From contig JAPFBL010000070.1 in NCBI GenBank assembly GCA_026182355.1, positions 345,501 to 409,500 of the forward strand: a stretch of DNA of 64,000 bases, in the 5' to 3' direction. Origin of the DNA: Hermatobates lingyangjiaoensis (lineage: Eukaryota; Arthropoda; Insecta; Hemiptera; Hermatobatidae). How positions within the stretch are numbered: the stretch's first letter is position 1; each line of letters starts with the position of its first letter. Below, one piece after another: positions 12,024 through 24,480 of this stretch. The notes under the pieces were generated by a model. That model ran no database searches. It was given only the letters and a program-made list of their open reading frames with translations, and had not been told where the DNA came from. The translations under genes were made by a program, and so were the position numbers.

Positions 12024-12176
12024 CTTTAAATTACACAAAGCACGACACAGAAAAGAGAATAAAAAGAAAACTTACAGAATTCAATATTTCGAACTGTTGT
12101 TCGTCATCAGGAGAGTAGACTAGAAGAGAGGACGAAGTGAGAGACATCTCCCCACGTCGAAGAACGGAGCGCGAAT
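12021..12176 (-). mobile_element. PLE-terminus single arm, family C
   Basis: Minus strand: core CTGATGA, extra C, stem II GAAC/GTTC around AACA, GAA, stem III ATAT, T, then GAATTCTG. Upstream in the element lies CGCGCTCCGTTC, also seen at the 50208 junction. TA repeats border both ends. The open frames here are not genes. Confidence 0.75.
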
Positions 12177-12528
12177 ATTATATATATATATATAATCTCT
12201 AATTTCACTGTATTAAGTTGTGCAGAGTATTTTGCTAAACTTTGAAACCCTTTTTTCCACTTACAGTTTTTCAACTCAAAGAATAACTCACCATACTTTT
12301 TAAGGTTTATATTTTTCGTCATATATCAGTGTCTACAAACTGTAAAGTTTAGGAATTAAAATCGATATAATACTAAACTTAACATTAATTATCAACTAAT
12401 AAAATTAAACATAATATTAAGTTACAACTAAATAGGACAAATAGTCAACATTATGACATTATACGAAGGTTGCAAGACATTATTGGTGTCATGTTGTGTT
12501 CGTCATCAACTGATGAATTCATTTTGAC

Positions 12529-12590
12529 TCTGATGAAGACCACTTGTTGATAGATCTCAGTCTTTTTTTCCCATTTTATATTGTAGTTTG
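12529..12590 (+). mobile_element. family A right arm, degenerate
   Basis: GACTCTGATGAAGACCACTTG and the AGATCTCAGTC, TTTCCCATTTTATATTG blocks match family A. Stem II has lost complementarity. Confidence 0.65.
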
Positions 12591-12647
12591 ATAATTACGT
12601 ATACATAAACTAAATTGAAGAACGGTCCATACGAACTTATAATACTG

Positions 12648-12845
12648 TAAATTATACAAAACATGATACAGAAAAAAGCGAAAATATACACTCGCGTTAC
12701 TTCCTTCGGTGTGGGGAGATCTCTCTCATATCGTTCTCTCTTCTACTCTTCTCCTGATGATGAAAAACAGTTCAAAATATTGAATTTAGTAAATGTGTAT
12801 TTTCTCTTTTTTCAATGTCGTGTTTTGTGTAATTTAAAGTATATA
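12648..12845. mobile_element. asymmetric PLE-terminus inverted pair, family C
   Basis: A short left arm (12648-12690, tail only) faces a long right arm (about 12700-12840) that includes CTCCTGATGATGAAAAACAG and AATATTGAATT. The unequal arm lengths show independent 5' truncation. Confidence 0.7.
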
Positions 12846-12974
12846 TATAACTTTTATGATATATTTTCCTGTTCTATTTGATCCTCTTCTTTGTCCAAGT
12901 GAAATAATAATTAGAGTGAAACATGAATATAGTAATATACTGAAACAATTATAGCCTTTTTCCTCAATTTTATT

Positions 12975-13009
<35 letters not shown>

Positions 13010-13096
13010 TAAAATAATAAACTGTGACACATAGAAAAAAACATAACAAAGACTCACTTTTCAATATTTTGACCGTATGGCGGTCGTTTATTCGTT

Positions 13097-13134
<38 letters not shown>

Positions 13135-13139
<5 letters not shown>

Positions 13140-13250
13140 GAATTTAAAAAGAAGACATAGAAAGGAAATCACTGAACTCACTACTATATTTCGATGTCCT
13201 CGTCTTCAGGAAAAGAAGTGAATCGCTCCAAAGGCTGATAACGACTCCTT
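13135..13250 (-). mobile_element. PLE-terminus single arm, family Q
   Basis: Minus strand: CTGAAGA, extra C, GA..ACATC, GAA, ATAT, then AGTAGTGAGTT. The same arm occurs at 34606-34735. Confidence 0.7.
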
Positions 13251-13270
13251 ATATATATATATATATATAT

Positions 13271-13543
13271 AAAGATTTCACATAAACACGTGAAATAACA
13301 ATCAGTGATCAAACCACAATAAGAAAATGGATAAGCAAGACTAAGATCTTTCAACCGTAACTAGCGGTCTTCGTCAGAGTCAAAAACCCAATGCAGAGAA
13401 CATCTGAATATTCTCAGAATATTGCCTGAACATCAGATGTTCTCTGTATCTAGTATTTCAGTTGGGTTTTCGACTCTGACAAACACCGCTTGTTACGGTT
13501 GAAAGATCTTAGTCTTTTTTTTCCATTTTCTTATTGTGGTTTG

Positions 13544-13548
<5 letters not shown>
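13271..13548. mobile_element. PLE-terminus inverted pair, family A, long arms
   Basis: Arms with the full family A motif (GACTCTGAC.AA, CTTGTTACGGTT, GAAAGATCTTAGTC) and the 3' tail TGGTTTGATCA. The centre carries a second palindromic block, CAGAGAACATCTGA against TCAGATGTTCTCTG, so arms reach further 5' than in most copies. The right arm carries 15 bases the left lacks. Confidence 0.85.

Positions 13549-13618
<70 letters not shown>
13549..13618. repeat. (TA)n microsatellite
   Basis: About 70 bp of pure TA between a family A end and the family G right arm. Confidence 0.95.
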
Positions 13619-13621
<3 letters not shown>

Positions 13622-13719
13622 AACGAATGAACAACCGCCATACGGTCAAAATATTGAAAAGAGAGTCTTTGTTATGTTTTTTTCTATTTGTCACAGTTTA
13701 TTATTTTAGTATATATATA

Positions 13720-15120
13720 TATAAATATAAATTATTTTCTATGGCTGTTGAGAAAACTATATTTTAAATTATATCAAAATATATTTGATAATTTATATTA
13801 ATATATTTCATATAAATATATACAATATGTATTCATATATACATTTAAGAAATATAAATGAATTTGAAGATAGAAAATGAAATTAACAGATACAGGTTGA
13901 ACCTCAGACTTGCCTGATACATGGACCTTAGACTTACTGGACCATGGAAAATTCCGAACTAACTATAGGTGGTCCCCAGAACACCTTCTATATACATGTA
14001 CTTACTCTGTCCAAGTGTAGACGTGACATTGTTTTGATATTTGATAGTTGTATTGTATGAAAATGTAGATAAAGAAAATAATGTGTAAACTGATAATTTA
14101 TAAAGAAAATAATCTAGAATATATCAGGACCAGTAAGTGCTACAGAATTATATAGCATAATGAAATAGTTACAGTACTGTATCTGGGAACAATGAAGTTC
14201 AGCTGGAAGTAAGGAAAATGTAAAAAAAGACGAGGAAAAAATAACAAAAACTAAGAGTGCGCAAGTATATGCAGTGAAATTAGAGATTTAAGAAAGTGAT
14301 GAATTTCAAAACAAATTAAGAGTAAAGAAAGTAACTATAGTAAATAGAAATGAAACAATAAATCATATGTATGGTACACTTACTCAACTATCACGGCTTG
14401 GGTCCCAGCACAGGTACATTCAGATATCCTAACTTCAAGTTTCTTTTGTTGACACGGTAAATAGCTGGCAATACTTTCATGTTTTGGAAAACAAAAATTT
14501 TGCTGGTTTATTGGTGTTTCCAGATGAAAGAATGCCGAATTTCAGTGAGAGGTTTACAATGCTATGAAGAATATGGACTTCAGAAACTGGAAGATTTAAA
14601 CTGAAGCGGTAAGACTAGTAGACTATAAATAAATGATACTTGTGGGTGTTTTACTTTGAACCCATTACAATATTATACTGTATGTAATATATGGTATTGT
14701 AACATTGTCAAACTAATACATATCACAGTAACGTTGACAACCTTAGCTAGTCAAGTAGCAAGGAAATAAAGAAAAAAGAAAATGGTTTTTCTTTTTAGAA
14801 ATTTCTTTAGTGCAATATTAATGCATTACATAAGCCTGGTCGATGCCTTTTAGGAAGTGATTGAAAAAAGTTTCAATATAATTAATTTAGTCACTATGTT
14901 GGTCTAGTAGTGTGTTTTATGTGGTGTCACGGTTGCGCTGTCATCATTGTGTTGTTGCGGTTGCTCTGTCATCATTTTTTTTGTTATTATTGTTTTAGTA
15001 TTATCCATTATACTATTGGTATTTTATTATTTTAAAGCTATTATTGTCATTAATCAATAAGGAGCATTGTATACCATTGAAGACTGCAATACATAAATGT
15101 TTTCTGGTGTAGCATGTAGT
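13720..15120. other. no recognised gene
   Basis: AT-rich sequence without coding signal or termini. I see nothing further that can be supported. Confidence 0.4.
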
Positions 15121-15144
15121 TTAATAAGTGACATATATACGAGT

Positions 15145-15225
15145 ATATCAATGATCAAACCACAATATGATGTGGTTTGATCATTGATTGTTATTTGACG
15201 TGTTTATGTGAAATCTTGTTATATA
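15145..15225. mobile_element. minimal family A inverted pair (tail only)
   Basis: CAATGATCAAACCACAATAT is followed immediately by its complement ATGTGGTTTGATCATTG and the rest of the tail. Both arms are truncated to the last few dozen bases, so the hammerhead-like motif is missing. Confidence 0.8.
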
Positions 15226-15289
15226 TATTACCTGTGCAATCTTTTGCAGAGCGGAATTTACTCATATTAGGGAATTTCAAAAAAATTAT

Positions 15290-15470
15290 GTCTCCACACA
15301 AAAAAAGTTTAATATGAAAACTAACAAGGCGTTTCGAACACTTAGTGTTCTTCTTCAGTTCTTCATCTGCACTCTTAAGTCTTTCCTAGGTTCGTCCCGT
15401 AGATCAACATCTCAAGAGGGCAGATGTAAATACTAAGTGTTCCAAACCCCTTGTATTTTTTTTAAATACC
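15290..15470. mobile_element. PLE-terminus inverted pair, family D
   Basis: The left arm (15290-15380, minus) reads CTGAAGA, extra A, perfect stem II GAACAC/GTGTTC around TAA, GAA, ACGCC, TTGTTAG. The right arm (about 15415-15470) keeps ACTAAGTGTTC and ACCCCTTGT but is more decayed. Confidence 0.75.
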
Positions 15471-16041
15471 CTAAAAAAAATATATTTCAAAAGAATAAAA
15501 TAAGTGATGTTATTTGTTTAAAATTGTTTGTTAAAAAGTGGTAGAATGGTTAAATCAAAAGTATTTACAAAATATATCTTTCCTGTGAAAGGACAGAAGG
15601 CTCTGAAGATTATTATTGAAAAAGGAAATGTGGTTGATTTGAGCTCACAAAGGCTTACGAGTATTGTAGGGCTTACAAAGCCAGTCTCGTATTGTAGACT
15701 GAGACTGGGAGAGTTGGTAGAGACAGAAGGAGAGTAAGTAATACACTCTTCACGAAGTCCAATGAAGTCCATTTGGTCCTGCTCAGATTGTATATAGTGT
15801 TCGTTGAGCTGAATCAATGGGGATTTGGGGTTAAGGTGACTTTTCTTGAATTAGCTACAGCATTCTCTTTTAATGGCATTGGCCTTCAGAAATATAACAC
15901 AATAATGTCCCAATTCCTTTTCATAAAAACTCCGCTTAATATGTTCCATATAGATATAGAAGAAAAAAAATATCTTTAGTGACCTTTACTCTGATTCCAT
16001 ATATATCCGCTATTTTGAATATTCTGGATGGAGTTGTATAA

Positions 16042-16112
16042 CTGAGGTTAAGCAGCATTGAGCGTGGTTTTCTGTTGGATGGGTGGCACCTTGTGCTGTT
16101 GGTACCCCCGTT
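16042..16112 (+). mobile_element. 5S rRNA-derived SINE fragment
   Basis: GAGGTTAAGCAGCATTGAGC, GTGGTT, GTTGGATGGGTGGCACC and GTGCTGTTGG align in order with the 3' half of eukaryotic 5S rRNA (GAAGTTAAGCA, TTAGTACTTGGATGGG, GTGTTGTTGG). The 5' half is not recognisable. Confidence 0.6.
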
Positions 16113-16159
16113 AATGTGGCTGGTCCTTAGTTCATATGGGTACTGCATCAAGCTGACCC

Positions 16160-16458
16160 ACTATTCAACTACTTCTACTCTACTCTTTCAACCAAGACCG
16201 CTTGTTTCGGTTGAAACATCTAGCTTTTCTGATTTCTTACTGTGGTTTTCTTACCTATTTGTACTGTGGTTTAGACGTTGAAAATACCGCTCTTCCCTCC
16301 CACTCTTCTCAACTCCTCACCAGATGTTTTCTGCATCTAGTGTTCAGTTGGGTTTTTGACTCTGACGAAGACCGCTTGTTACGGCTGAAAGATCTTAGTC
16401 TTGTTTTCCCATTTCTTATTGTGGTTTGATCATTGATTGTTATTTCACATGTTTATGT

Positions 16459-16460
<2 letters not shown>
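16160..16460 (+). mobile_element. family A right arms, one degenerate and one good copy
   Basis: 16165-16265 keeps CAAGACCGCTTGTTTCGGTTG only. The copy ending at 16460 has CTCTGACGAAGACCGCTTG, GGCTGAAAGATCTTAGTC and the full tail, plus the extra 5' segment AGATGTTTTCTGCATCTAGTG also seen at 13440. No left arm is visible. Confidence 0.7.
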
Positions 16461-16462
<2 letters not shown>

Positions 16463-16500
<38 letters not shown>

Positions 16501-16505
16501 TATAT
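16463..16505. repeat. (TA)n microsatellite
   Basis: Perfect TA run adjoining the 3' end of the family A arm. Confidence 0.95.
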
Positions 16506-16514
16506 ATTTGTGTA

Positions 16515-16665
16515 TGATGGCAGCAAATCTTCACGTAAACATGTTTCATTAATATGGCAATTAATATGGCTTTTAACACCAGCCCACTGCAAGGTTGTTC
16601 GTAAATTGGAGCAGACCAGCTTAAAAGTCGTTAACGCGGAGGCTGCTGTGTACTTTAATGAAATA
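16515..16665. mobile_element. probable PLE 5' coding fragment next to (TA)n
   Basis: The plus-strand frame reads KLEQTSLKVVNAEAAVYFNE just before (TA)n. A related frame (EVVNAVSAAVYFN) lies at about 48270-48325. It resembles the KLEK...YN segment found downstream of the hammerhead-like motif in PLE2. Confidence 0.4.
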
Positions 16666-16680
16666 TATATATATATATAA

Positions 16681-16830
16681 ATAGCAAAAAAGACTTAAAT
16701 CTTTCATCCACACAGAAAGATGGATGGACCAAGCAGTCTTGGTCAGTGGTGGTCAGCGGTCAACCACTTGTAGTGGTTGAAAGGTCTTAGTGTTTTTTCC
16801 CATTTCATATTGTGGTTTAATCATTGATAT
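16681..16830. mobile_element. family A-like inverted pair, diverged
   Basis: The left arm has AGACTTAAATCTTTC. The right arm has GGTCAACCACTTGTAGTGGTTG, GAAAGGTCTTAGTG and CATTTCATATTGTGG. Stem II has diverged but still pairs (CAACCACT/AGTGGTTG). Confidence 0.65.
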
Positions 16831-16964
<134 letters not shown>

Positions 16965-17642
16965 CCTACAATTCCGATGGACTTATTACAAGATAAGGAA
17001 TAAAACAGGTTGTATAAAGAAAAATATAAAATATTTTAGATTTATTTTTATCTGAAGAAGTACAGAATAGAAAACAAGGTGGAAAATATTAATTTTTGAT
17101 GTTCTTTGTAAGTGTTTTGTGTTATTTATTAATTTATAAATACAAGAAAAGTTTAATATGATATCGCATTAATTTGTTATATTTAAATAGGACTAGATCC
17201 GAGATAATTGTCCCTTGAATATGCAATACCGTTTTCAACTACCGAAGTAGTTTGCTTTTCTTCTTTAAAGAGAATGCTAAATTGAACCCTTGAATATTTT
17301 TTGCTCACTCTGTTCGAGTATGGGGTTTTCTGGGGTATGAGTAAGAGTCAATACAATGCAGTGGCATAAATAAACCAGAGGGTATTGTGCCCTTCTATTG
17401 CTGCTTCACCGATAGCCACTGTTCAACGGACTACACTCAGCTATAAACTCTAGATTTTATGGACTCAGTTAGTTTGAAACTGAGTAAAAAGCATTACCCT
17501 TCAAAGAACCTTTTATAAATACAATATTTTTACTTTACTATAAGTAAAGTATAGTGATCGTGGAAAAATCGATCTCGAGATTTTGACGGAATTACATGTT
17601 TTGAGGTCCCAGAAGTCGTTTTATGATGTTTTCTCGATGATA

Positions 17643-17645
<3 letters not shown>

Positions 17646-17700
<55 letters not shown>

Positions 17701-17710
17701 TGTGTGTGTA
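17646..17710. repeat. (TG)n microsatellite
   Basis: A 60-bp TG run inside the family M repeat. Other family M copies carry a TG tract at the same place. Confidence 0.95.
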
Positions 17711-17818
17711 TGGGTGGGTGGGTGAGTATGATAGAATTGCTTGTTTCCACGCTACGGTCCAGAATCTTTGATGGATCAAGTTGATATTTTACACGAAAAT
17801 GGGCCCCATAGTGTAGAT

Positions 17819-18305
17819 CAGTGTTTCCCAAACTTTTTCGAGTGACCGCCCCCTTGGGTCCATAAACCTATAACTCAACACCCTTGAATAATAATCAGAT
17901 TCCTAGACTAAATAACCAAATGAGTAACATTTTAATAATTAAATTAAAATAATTACTAATCGAATACTTATTTAGAATCCAATAGATGTATTGTTTCATA
18001 GAATATTTATGAAAATTATTAATACACAAAAAATTAGTTAATTTTGTAATACACAAAAAGAATTAATACACAATAAAAGAAACTTAGGTGAGAATATAGT
18101 TTTACATAAAAATGAATTATTAAAACAAATAATTTTAAGAAACCGTTTCCTAGAAGTTTACATGTCGTGTTTTCACTTAAATTTAGAAATTATATTGCAT
18201 GAACATTTTCAATTTATAGAAATAGAATCCCCGCTCCTTTTTGCATTACCGCCCCCCGATATCAAAGCACCCAGGGGGCGGTACCGCCCACTTTGAGAAG
18301 CACTG
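17819..18305. mobile_element. hAT-type MITE with 8-bp target duplication
   Basis: Ends are CAGTGTTTCCCAAACTTTTT and, on the other strand, CAGTGCTTCTCAAAGTGGG. The flanking octamer GTGTAGAT occurs on both sides (17811-17818 and 18306-18313). Typical hAT termini and duplication size. The 487-bp interior is non-coding apart from GC-rich subterminal CCGCCCCC blocks. Confidence 0.93.
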
Positions 18306-18579
18306 GTGTAGATGATCCCTATGTTTGGGAAGAATTATGCATGACGGGAAAGCCACTTTTTTTGCCAAAAACCGGTTTTTAGAAAACATTTTTCTCCTAA
18401 ACTGATAATTCTAGAGTTTTGCTATTTTGGCATTATCTTTGAAGTTACAAGTAAAATAAACGAAAAATATATTCAGAATTTTTAAAGCAAAAGTTAATAT
18501 CAGTTATAATTACTTTATCTTTGTGACTTGTAGTATCTTTCCATGTTAATGAAATGTGAAAAATGGAGTCATTCCTTAA

Positions 18580-21500
18580 AAGGAGGAGTTATGTTTGTTG
18601 ACAAATATCCATGGTTTTCTCTATTCTAGTCTAATAGTTCATATTTATTATTTTCAAAAAGTAGATGCTCCAAACTATAAAAGTTTTAAATTATACTGAA
18701 TAGCCGACTTTGACTTTGATTTGAGTATGTATACTGGCTAATTACTAATATATTTTTTCTCAATATATATTCATACCAACCTTGTAACAGAGTACAAGAC
18801 GCAGGACAAAAGTAATACTCACTCAGAGAAAATTGGTATATATGATTTTTGACAAAGGGGAAGGAAAATGATTTTATTAAATACTAAGGAGCCATAAATT
18901 TCCCAGTATAATAATTCTTTAAAAAACCAAAAATGTTCAGCATAATTCAAATAATTTGTTTGAAGATTAACAAATGTAATTATCGTACATCCTTAATTAT
19001 AAATTATCTAAAAACGACATTTTTTTCGATGTTTTGCAGAATAAATAAGTGTATTTTGTTTTTTTTAAATTTGAAAATTTGACCTTAATATTGAATGTAG
19101 AAGAAGGTCAAGTAAGCGATGTAAGATATCCACTGGATATTTGAAGAAAAGCCATTTCTCTTGTAGGAGATTATTTGGTATCAAGAAATTTTCACTTCGG
19201 CTTTTCAAAAATCTTATTACTGCTGTAGTTATACTAATCAGATTATCTGCATCAATGGTTTGATATACAAAAATAACCTTATATATTCATAAATCGATCA
19301 ATCACTATCTGTACTACCTCAGGAATGAAAGACTGAGGTAAATTTCCCATTTACTCTACATTGTTTACATTGATTTCGAATTTTTTCAGTAAATTCACCG
19401 AAAAATAATATAATGTTTAGATTTATAATGAACATTTTTTAATGATTTAAGGACTTGTATCTGATTTAAGAGGGACTGAATTGTTATATGTAAAAAATCA
19501 ACGACAACAGAGCATATCAAACATATAATTTCTGATTTAATTCATGGTATGACGGGTTTGTCTAACAAAATGTTCTAATCGATCTAAATATTGCATCATT
19601 CTACAAAGCTAAATATCAGATACTGATTTTTTTACGTTTATGAATGATATTATTATTGAGTAATATTGAAGTTGAAGTTTTTGAAATGCCCTTTTTCATC
19701 CTATAGAAGGGCTTGTATGTTTTGACCAAAATCTAGTTTTTTCACTATTCTAGTCTAATAGTTCATACTATTATTTTTAAAATAATAAAGTTTTTACAAA
19801 ACTCTAGCATGCCATAGAATTCCCAGTATAATAATTTGATAAAAGACCAAAAATGTAGAACATTATTTAGAATTAAAACAAATTCTTTTAAAAATAATAA
19901 ATGAAATTATCCTACATCTTAAATTAAGAATTATCTGAAAATGACATTTTTCTTACATTTGTTGACATTTCAGACAAAAACTTTGTAACGTTTTTAAAAT
20001 ACTTAAAATATTTTCAAGTCTTACATGGTAAACTTTGTCTTAAATCTTCAATGTAGAAGGAGGCCAAATAAATTATTTAAGTGATCCACTAGTTATTGGA
20101 ACAAAAGCAATGTTTTCGTAATACGAAGTCTACACTAGCGCTTTTCAAAAATGTTATTACTGTTGTAGTTATACTAATCAGTGGTGTGATATACAAAAAT
20201 AATCGTGTATATTGATAAGTGGATAAATCACTATCTGTACTACCTCCAGGAATGAAAAACTAATATTATATACCCAAGAAGATTGATATTATATTTAAGT
20301 TAGTAATATGGTGAAGATAATTGTAGGCCACTCAAGATTTTTTCAGTGAATTGACTTAAATAAACCTTTACTATAGAAGAAGGTCAGATTTAACATTAAT
20401 TTTACATTAATACATTACTTTTACTGCATTACTGATACATTAATTTTACAGCATTAAATGTAAAAGATTCACTGGCACTATAGTGCTATAGATGGTCATG
20501 TATGAAATCCACTGGCTGTAGTAGCAAACGTCATATTCTCCTGTAAGAGATTATTTGGCGATATGTTATTTTGCTTTGGCTTCGCCAAAATGTTATTTCT
20601 GTAGTAACATCAAAAATATTATACGTATCATTGTGTGATAATCAAATTTATATTATGTTTAAATGGGAAATTATATACCAAAGAAGTTTGATAACATATT
20701 TACTTATAGCATGGTTGAGTGTAAAATTTTCTACATGTAAGCTGCGTCATGTGGGTGGTTCTTTAATTGCATAGTAATTGAATAAACCAACCACTTTGTG
20801 ACATGATATATTGATGGATTGATTTCTGGAATTTTTATGCTCACTCAAATTCACTTTGTTGTCGAATAGCTGGTATAGAGGACATGGTAATTCATTTAAA
20901 ATTTATTTTCAATGGAATTATTTTCAATTTTCAAAGAAAATTATCAATAATAAAACTCAAACGCATTCTCACTGAACATCGTTTTAAACTGATTATTACA
21001 AGAATGTTTTAAACAGTATTTAATGAAATTAACCTTCGAAAAGAACATTTCATAAAATAACAACATTTAATGTATAATTGATATTAAAGTTTAATTGATA
21101 TTAAAATATAAACTCGGATTAAAAAAAGGGGGATATTCATCCTGGACTAATGGATCACCAGCTATGTTTGCCAGATTCCTATTTCATTTATTTACATTGA
21201 TTTAGAAAATAGGAATATTTTTATGTTTTAAATGGAAAACTTTGTCTTAAATCTTCAGTGTAGAAGAAGATCAGATAAATTATACAAGTGATCCAATGGC
21301 TATTGAAACAGAAGACATGTTCTCCTGTAAGAGATTGTTTTGTAACACGAAATCTTCACTTTCGCTTTTCAAAAATGTTATTACGGCGGTAGTTATTGTG
21401 ATATATAAAAATAAGCGTGTATATTGATAAGTGGATAAGTCACTATCAGTACTAGCTGCAGGAATGAAAAACTAATAAACATTTCCATTTACACATTTAT

Positions 21501-24480
21501 ATTATGCCTAAATGAGACATTATAAATTATATACCCAACAAGTTTGATATTAAGTATAGTTATAGTAAAGTTGAGTGTAGGCCACTCCAGATTTGTTTTA
21601 ATACTTTCAATATTTTTATTATTGTTAAAACAATTTATAACAAATAACTTATAACAATAGTAAAAAGTTCAATAACAATAATTCCTTCATGAAATATGAA
21701 CGAATGAAAGTATTGCAATCGGGTCTAAATTTCAAAATCAAATCATCAACAGAAATAAACATTTTGAGGTCTACAGAGTTCAATAAAATAGGTTTTACAA
21801 AATAACATACGAAAAATAATCCCCAACTTTCATATTTCAGTTAGTGTTTCCATGAGACTGAACATCAAAGTTGGAAAATTTTTAGAGGTACTTTATTAAA
21901 GGAAGAAATATATCATTTTTTTTTATTTCGCTAAAAATCTGTTTACACGATTTTGATTAAAATCGTTTCATTATAACAGACAAATTGCTCTAAGGTCAAA
22001 AGACCAAAAAAAAAAAAAAAAAATTACTTTCAAATGGTGATACATGAATGTGTAAACGATTTTTGTTTGCATTGATACAGGTATTACATAAAAGACAGTC
22101 GAATGTGCATATTGGTATTAAATTAGATTTGAATGATTAAAGTGAGAGACTGGGGAGAGAATTCAGTTAAAAGACGTTTGTTTGGAAAATTGTAACAAAC
22201 ATTAGCATCAGCAGTACTTCATGATACATCTTGCGCTACCCTGACGTGTTTACTACCGATTATAATGGTATAATGGTATAATCAAAGTGGTGTGGCGTCC
22301 TTCACCATGCCATTATCAATACAATAAATCCAAGATATATAAATAATTCTAAAGCTTTCTGTATACCAGAAAACATTTTCTGTTTCATCCGTTTTAATAA
22401 AATTCATTTTAAACAAATGGTGGTGCAAACAGTTTGGGAACTTCATCAAATACAAAAGCAGTATTTGTGATTTACTTTTAACTTCTATGAAAGGAAATCA
22501 AAATGTCCTATATCGCTACAGAACAGACGTCTTAAACACGTTCATCTCCCATTTTGAACCAGTAAAACTTGAGTATATTAAACAAGCAATATTGCTGATC
22601 TTTTGGAGGGTTACTGGTCAAAAACTCATCTCTGTATTCCAATTTTTGGAAAATTTATATTTTCATTTTCAAAGCTGCAAGAAAAATGCATAATGAATTA
22701 TGTATTTATGTAAAAATGCATTATGTATTTCCTTAAATGATGTATTTTTAGTACAATACATAATTTATTATATATTATTATGTATATAAAAACGCAAATA
22801 TGTAATGCATTTTGACATAAATACATAATACATTTTCTTGATGGTCTGAAAATGGAAATATATATTTTCGAAACATCATAATACAGAGTTGAGTTTTTGA
22901 CCAGATAACCCTGAAAAAGTCCTGTAACATTGGTTTTTTAGTGTATTAGAAATTTTAAAATTCCTAATACATAAATTAAACTTTGCTAAGCGTACATTAT
23001 CAATGAGACAATTAAATACTCACAATTAATTAAGACTTTATAAAATGGGTATACCAGTGGTAGTTTTTCTACTCCTATTTTCGATTTATTGTACAACACA
23101 TCACTATCTCTGATAAAAATAAATCAGCAGGTCTCCCTACCTTATCACAGGGAACAAATAATAATAAGAATGTTAATAATTTATTATACTATAAGTGAAG
23201 TAGAGCGATCGTGAAAAATTTGATCTCGAGATTTTGACGGAATTACATGCTTTGAGGTTAGAAAAGTCTTCATGAAGTTTTTTTGATGATGTCTGGGTGT
23301 GTGTGTGTGTGTATGTGGGTGGGTATTATAACATTTCTTATTTACTTATATGATATATAGGATATATGATATGTATATGATATATAGGAGGAATAATATT
23401 TTTATATGTAAAAAATCACCGGCAAAAACATAAATTTCCTTTGCCTTCTACAGTATGATGAATTTGTTTCACAAAATACTCTAATTAATCTATATATTGC
23501 ACCTTGAATAAACCTTAATATCAAATAATTTTTTTTTGTGTTTATGAATTATAATAGTATCTTTACATGATGTTGAAGTGTGAGGAATGGACTCTTTCCT
23601 TAAGAAAGAGGAGTTATGTTTGTTGACAAATATCCAGTTTTTTCACTATTCTAATCTAATAGTTCATATTTATTATTTTTAAAAATTAGAACTCCCAACT
23701 GTTAAAGTTTTAAATCATACTGAATAGCTAGCTTTGACATTGATTTGTGTATGTAAACTGGCTGATTACTAATATATTTTTTTTCAATATGCATTCATAG
23801 CAACCGTCTAACAGAGTACAGCATGCAGGAAAAAGATAAAATTTGCTCAGAAAAAATTGGTATACATAATTTTTGACAAATGGGAAGGCAAATGGTTATA
23901 TTAAATACTAAGAAGCCATAAAATTTCCAATATAATAATTCTATAAAAAAAAATGTAAAACATAATTCAAAATTGAAATTTTTCGTTTGAAGATTAATAA
24001 ATGTAATTATCATACATCTTTAATTATGAATTTTCTTAAAACGACATTTTTTCTTCGATGTATATGATGTTTTTCAGAGAAAAGAAGAGTATTTTCTTGT
24101 TTTAAATTTGAAAATTTAACTCAAATATTCAATGTAGAATGAGTTCAAGTAAACTATGGAAGAGATCCACAGGCTATTTGAAGAAAAGCCTTGTTCTCTT
24201 GTAGTTTTCACTTTGGCTTTTCAAAAATGTTATTACTGCTGTAGTTACACTAATGTGATTATTTTCATCAGTGGTATGATATACAAGAATAAGGTTATAT
24301 ATTGATAAGTTGATCAATCACTATCTGTTCTACCTCAGAAATGAAAGACTAATAAATAGCTCTCATTTACCTTTACATTATGCTTAAATGTGACATTATA
24401 TATTATATACCCAAGAAGTTTGATATTAAGTTTACTTATTTTAATGTTGAGTGTAGGCCACTCCAGATTTTATTTATTAA
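18580..24480. repeat. diverged direct tandem array, about five units
   Basis: The ordered block AAAAATGTTATTACTGC, TGTAGTTATACTAATCAG, GATAAGT.GAT, CACTATCTGTACTACCTC, GAGTGTAGGCCACTCCAGAT recurs, with gaps, at about 19205-19385, 20150-20345, 20575-20760, 21365-21600 and 24225-24475. Each is preceded by GATCCA.TGGCTATT-like and AATGTAGAAG blocks. Length per unit varies from 0.4 to 1 kb. No coding frame is shared. A last piece of the end block is at 25868-25890. Confidence 0.75.
22599..22918. repeat. foldback element with about 88-bp arms
   Basis: The left arm (22599-22690) contains ACTGGTCAAAAACTCATCTCTGTATT. The right arm (22830-22918) is its imperfect complement. The loop is rich in the word CATTATGTATTT in both orientations. 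Confidence 0.8.

Larger units (their letters stand above)
13009..13710. mobile_element. family G inverted pair split by nested elements
   Basis: The left arm (13009-13100) and right arm (13619-13710) are reverse complements sharing GATAACGAAT, CCGCCATACGGTC, AATATTGAAAAG and the tail AAACTGTGACA. The centre is (TA)n into which a family Q arm (13135-13250) and a complete family A pair (13271-13548) are inserted, each again bordered by (TA)n. Stem II GACCG/CGGTC is perfect, but the GAA is AAA. Confidence 0.8.
17535..18360 (+). repeat. interspersed repeat family M, interrupted by a hAT MITE
   Basis: Starts near AAAGTATAGTGATCGTGG and contains TCTCGAGATTTTGACGGA, ATTACATG.TTTGAGGT, then (TG)n (17646-17710) and CATAGTGTAGAT. 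The same order recurs at 23195-23345, 26690-26790 and 60780-61070. The nature of the family is unknown. Confidence 0.7.
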
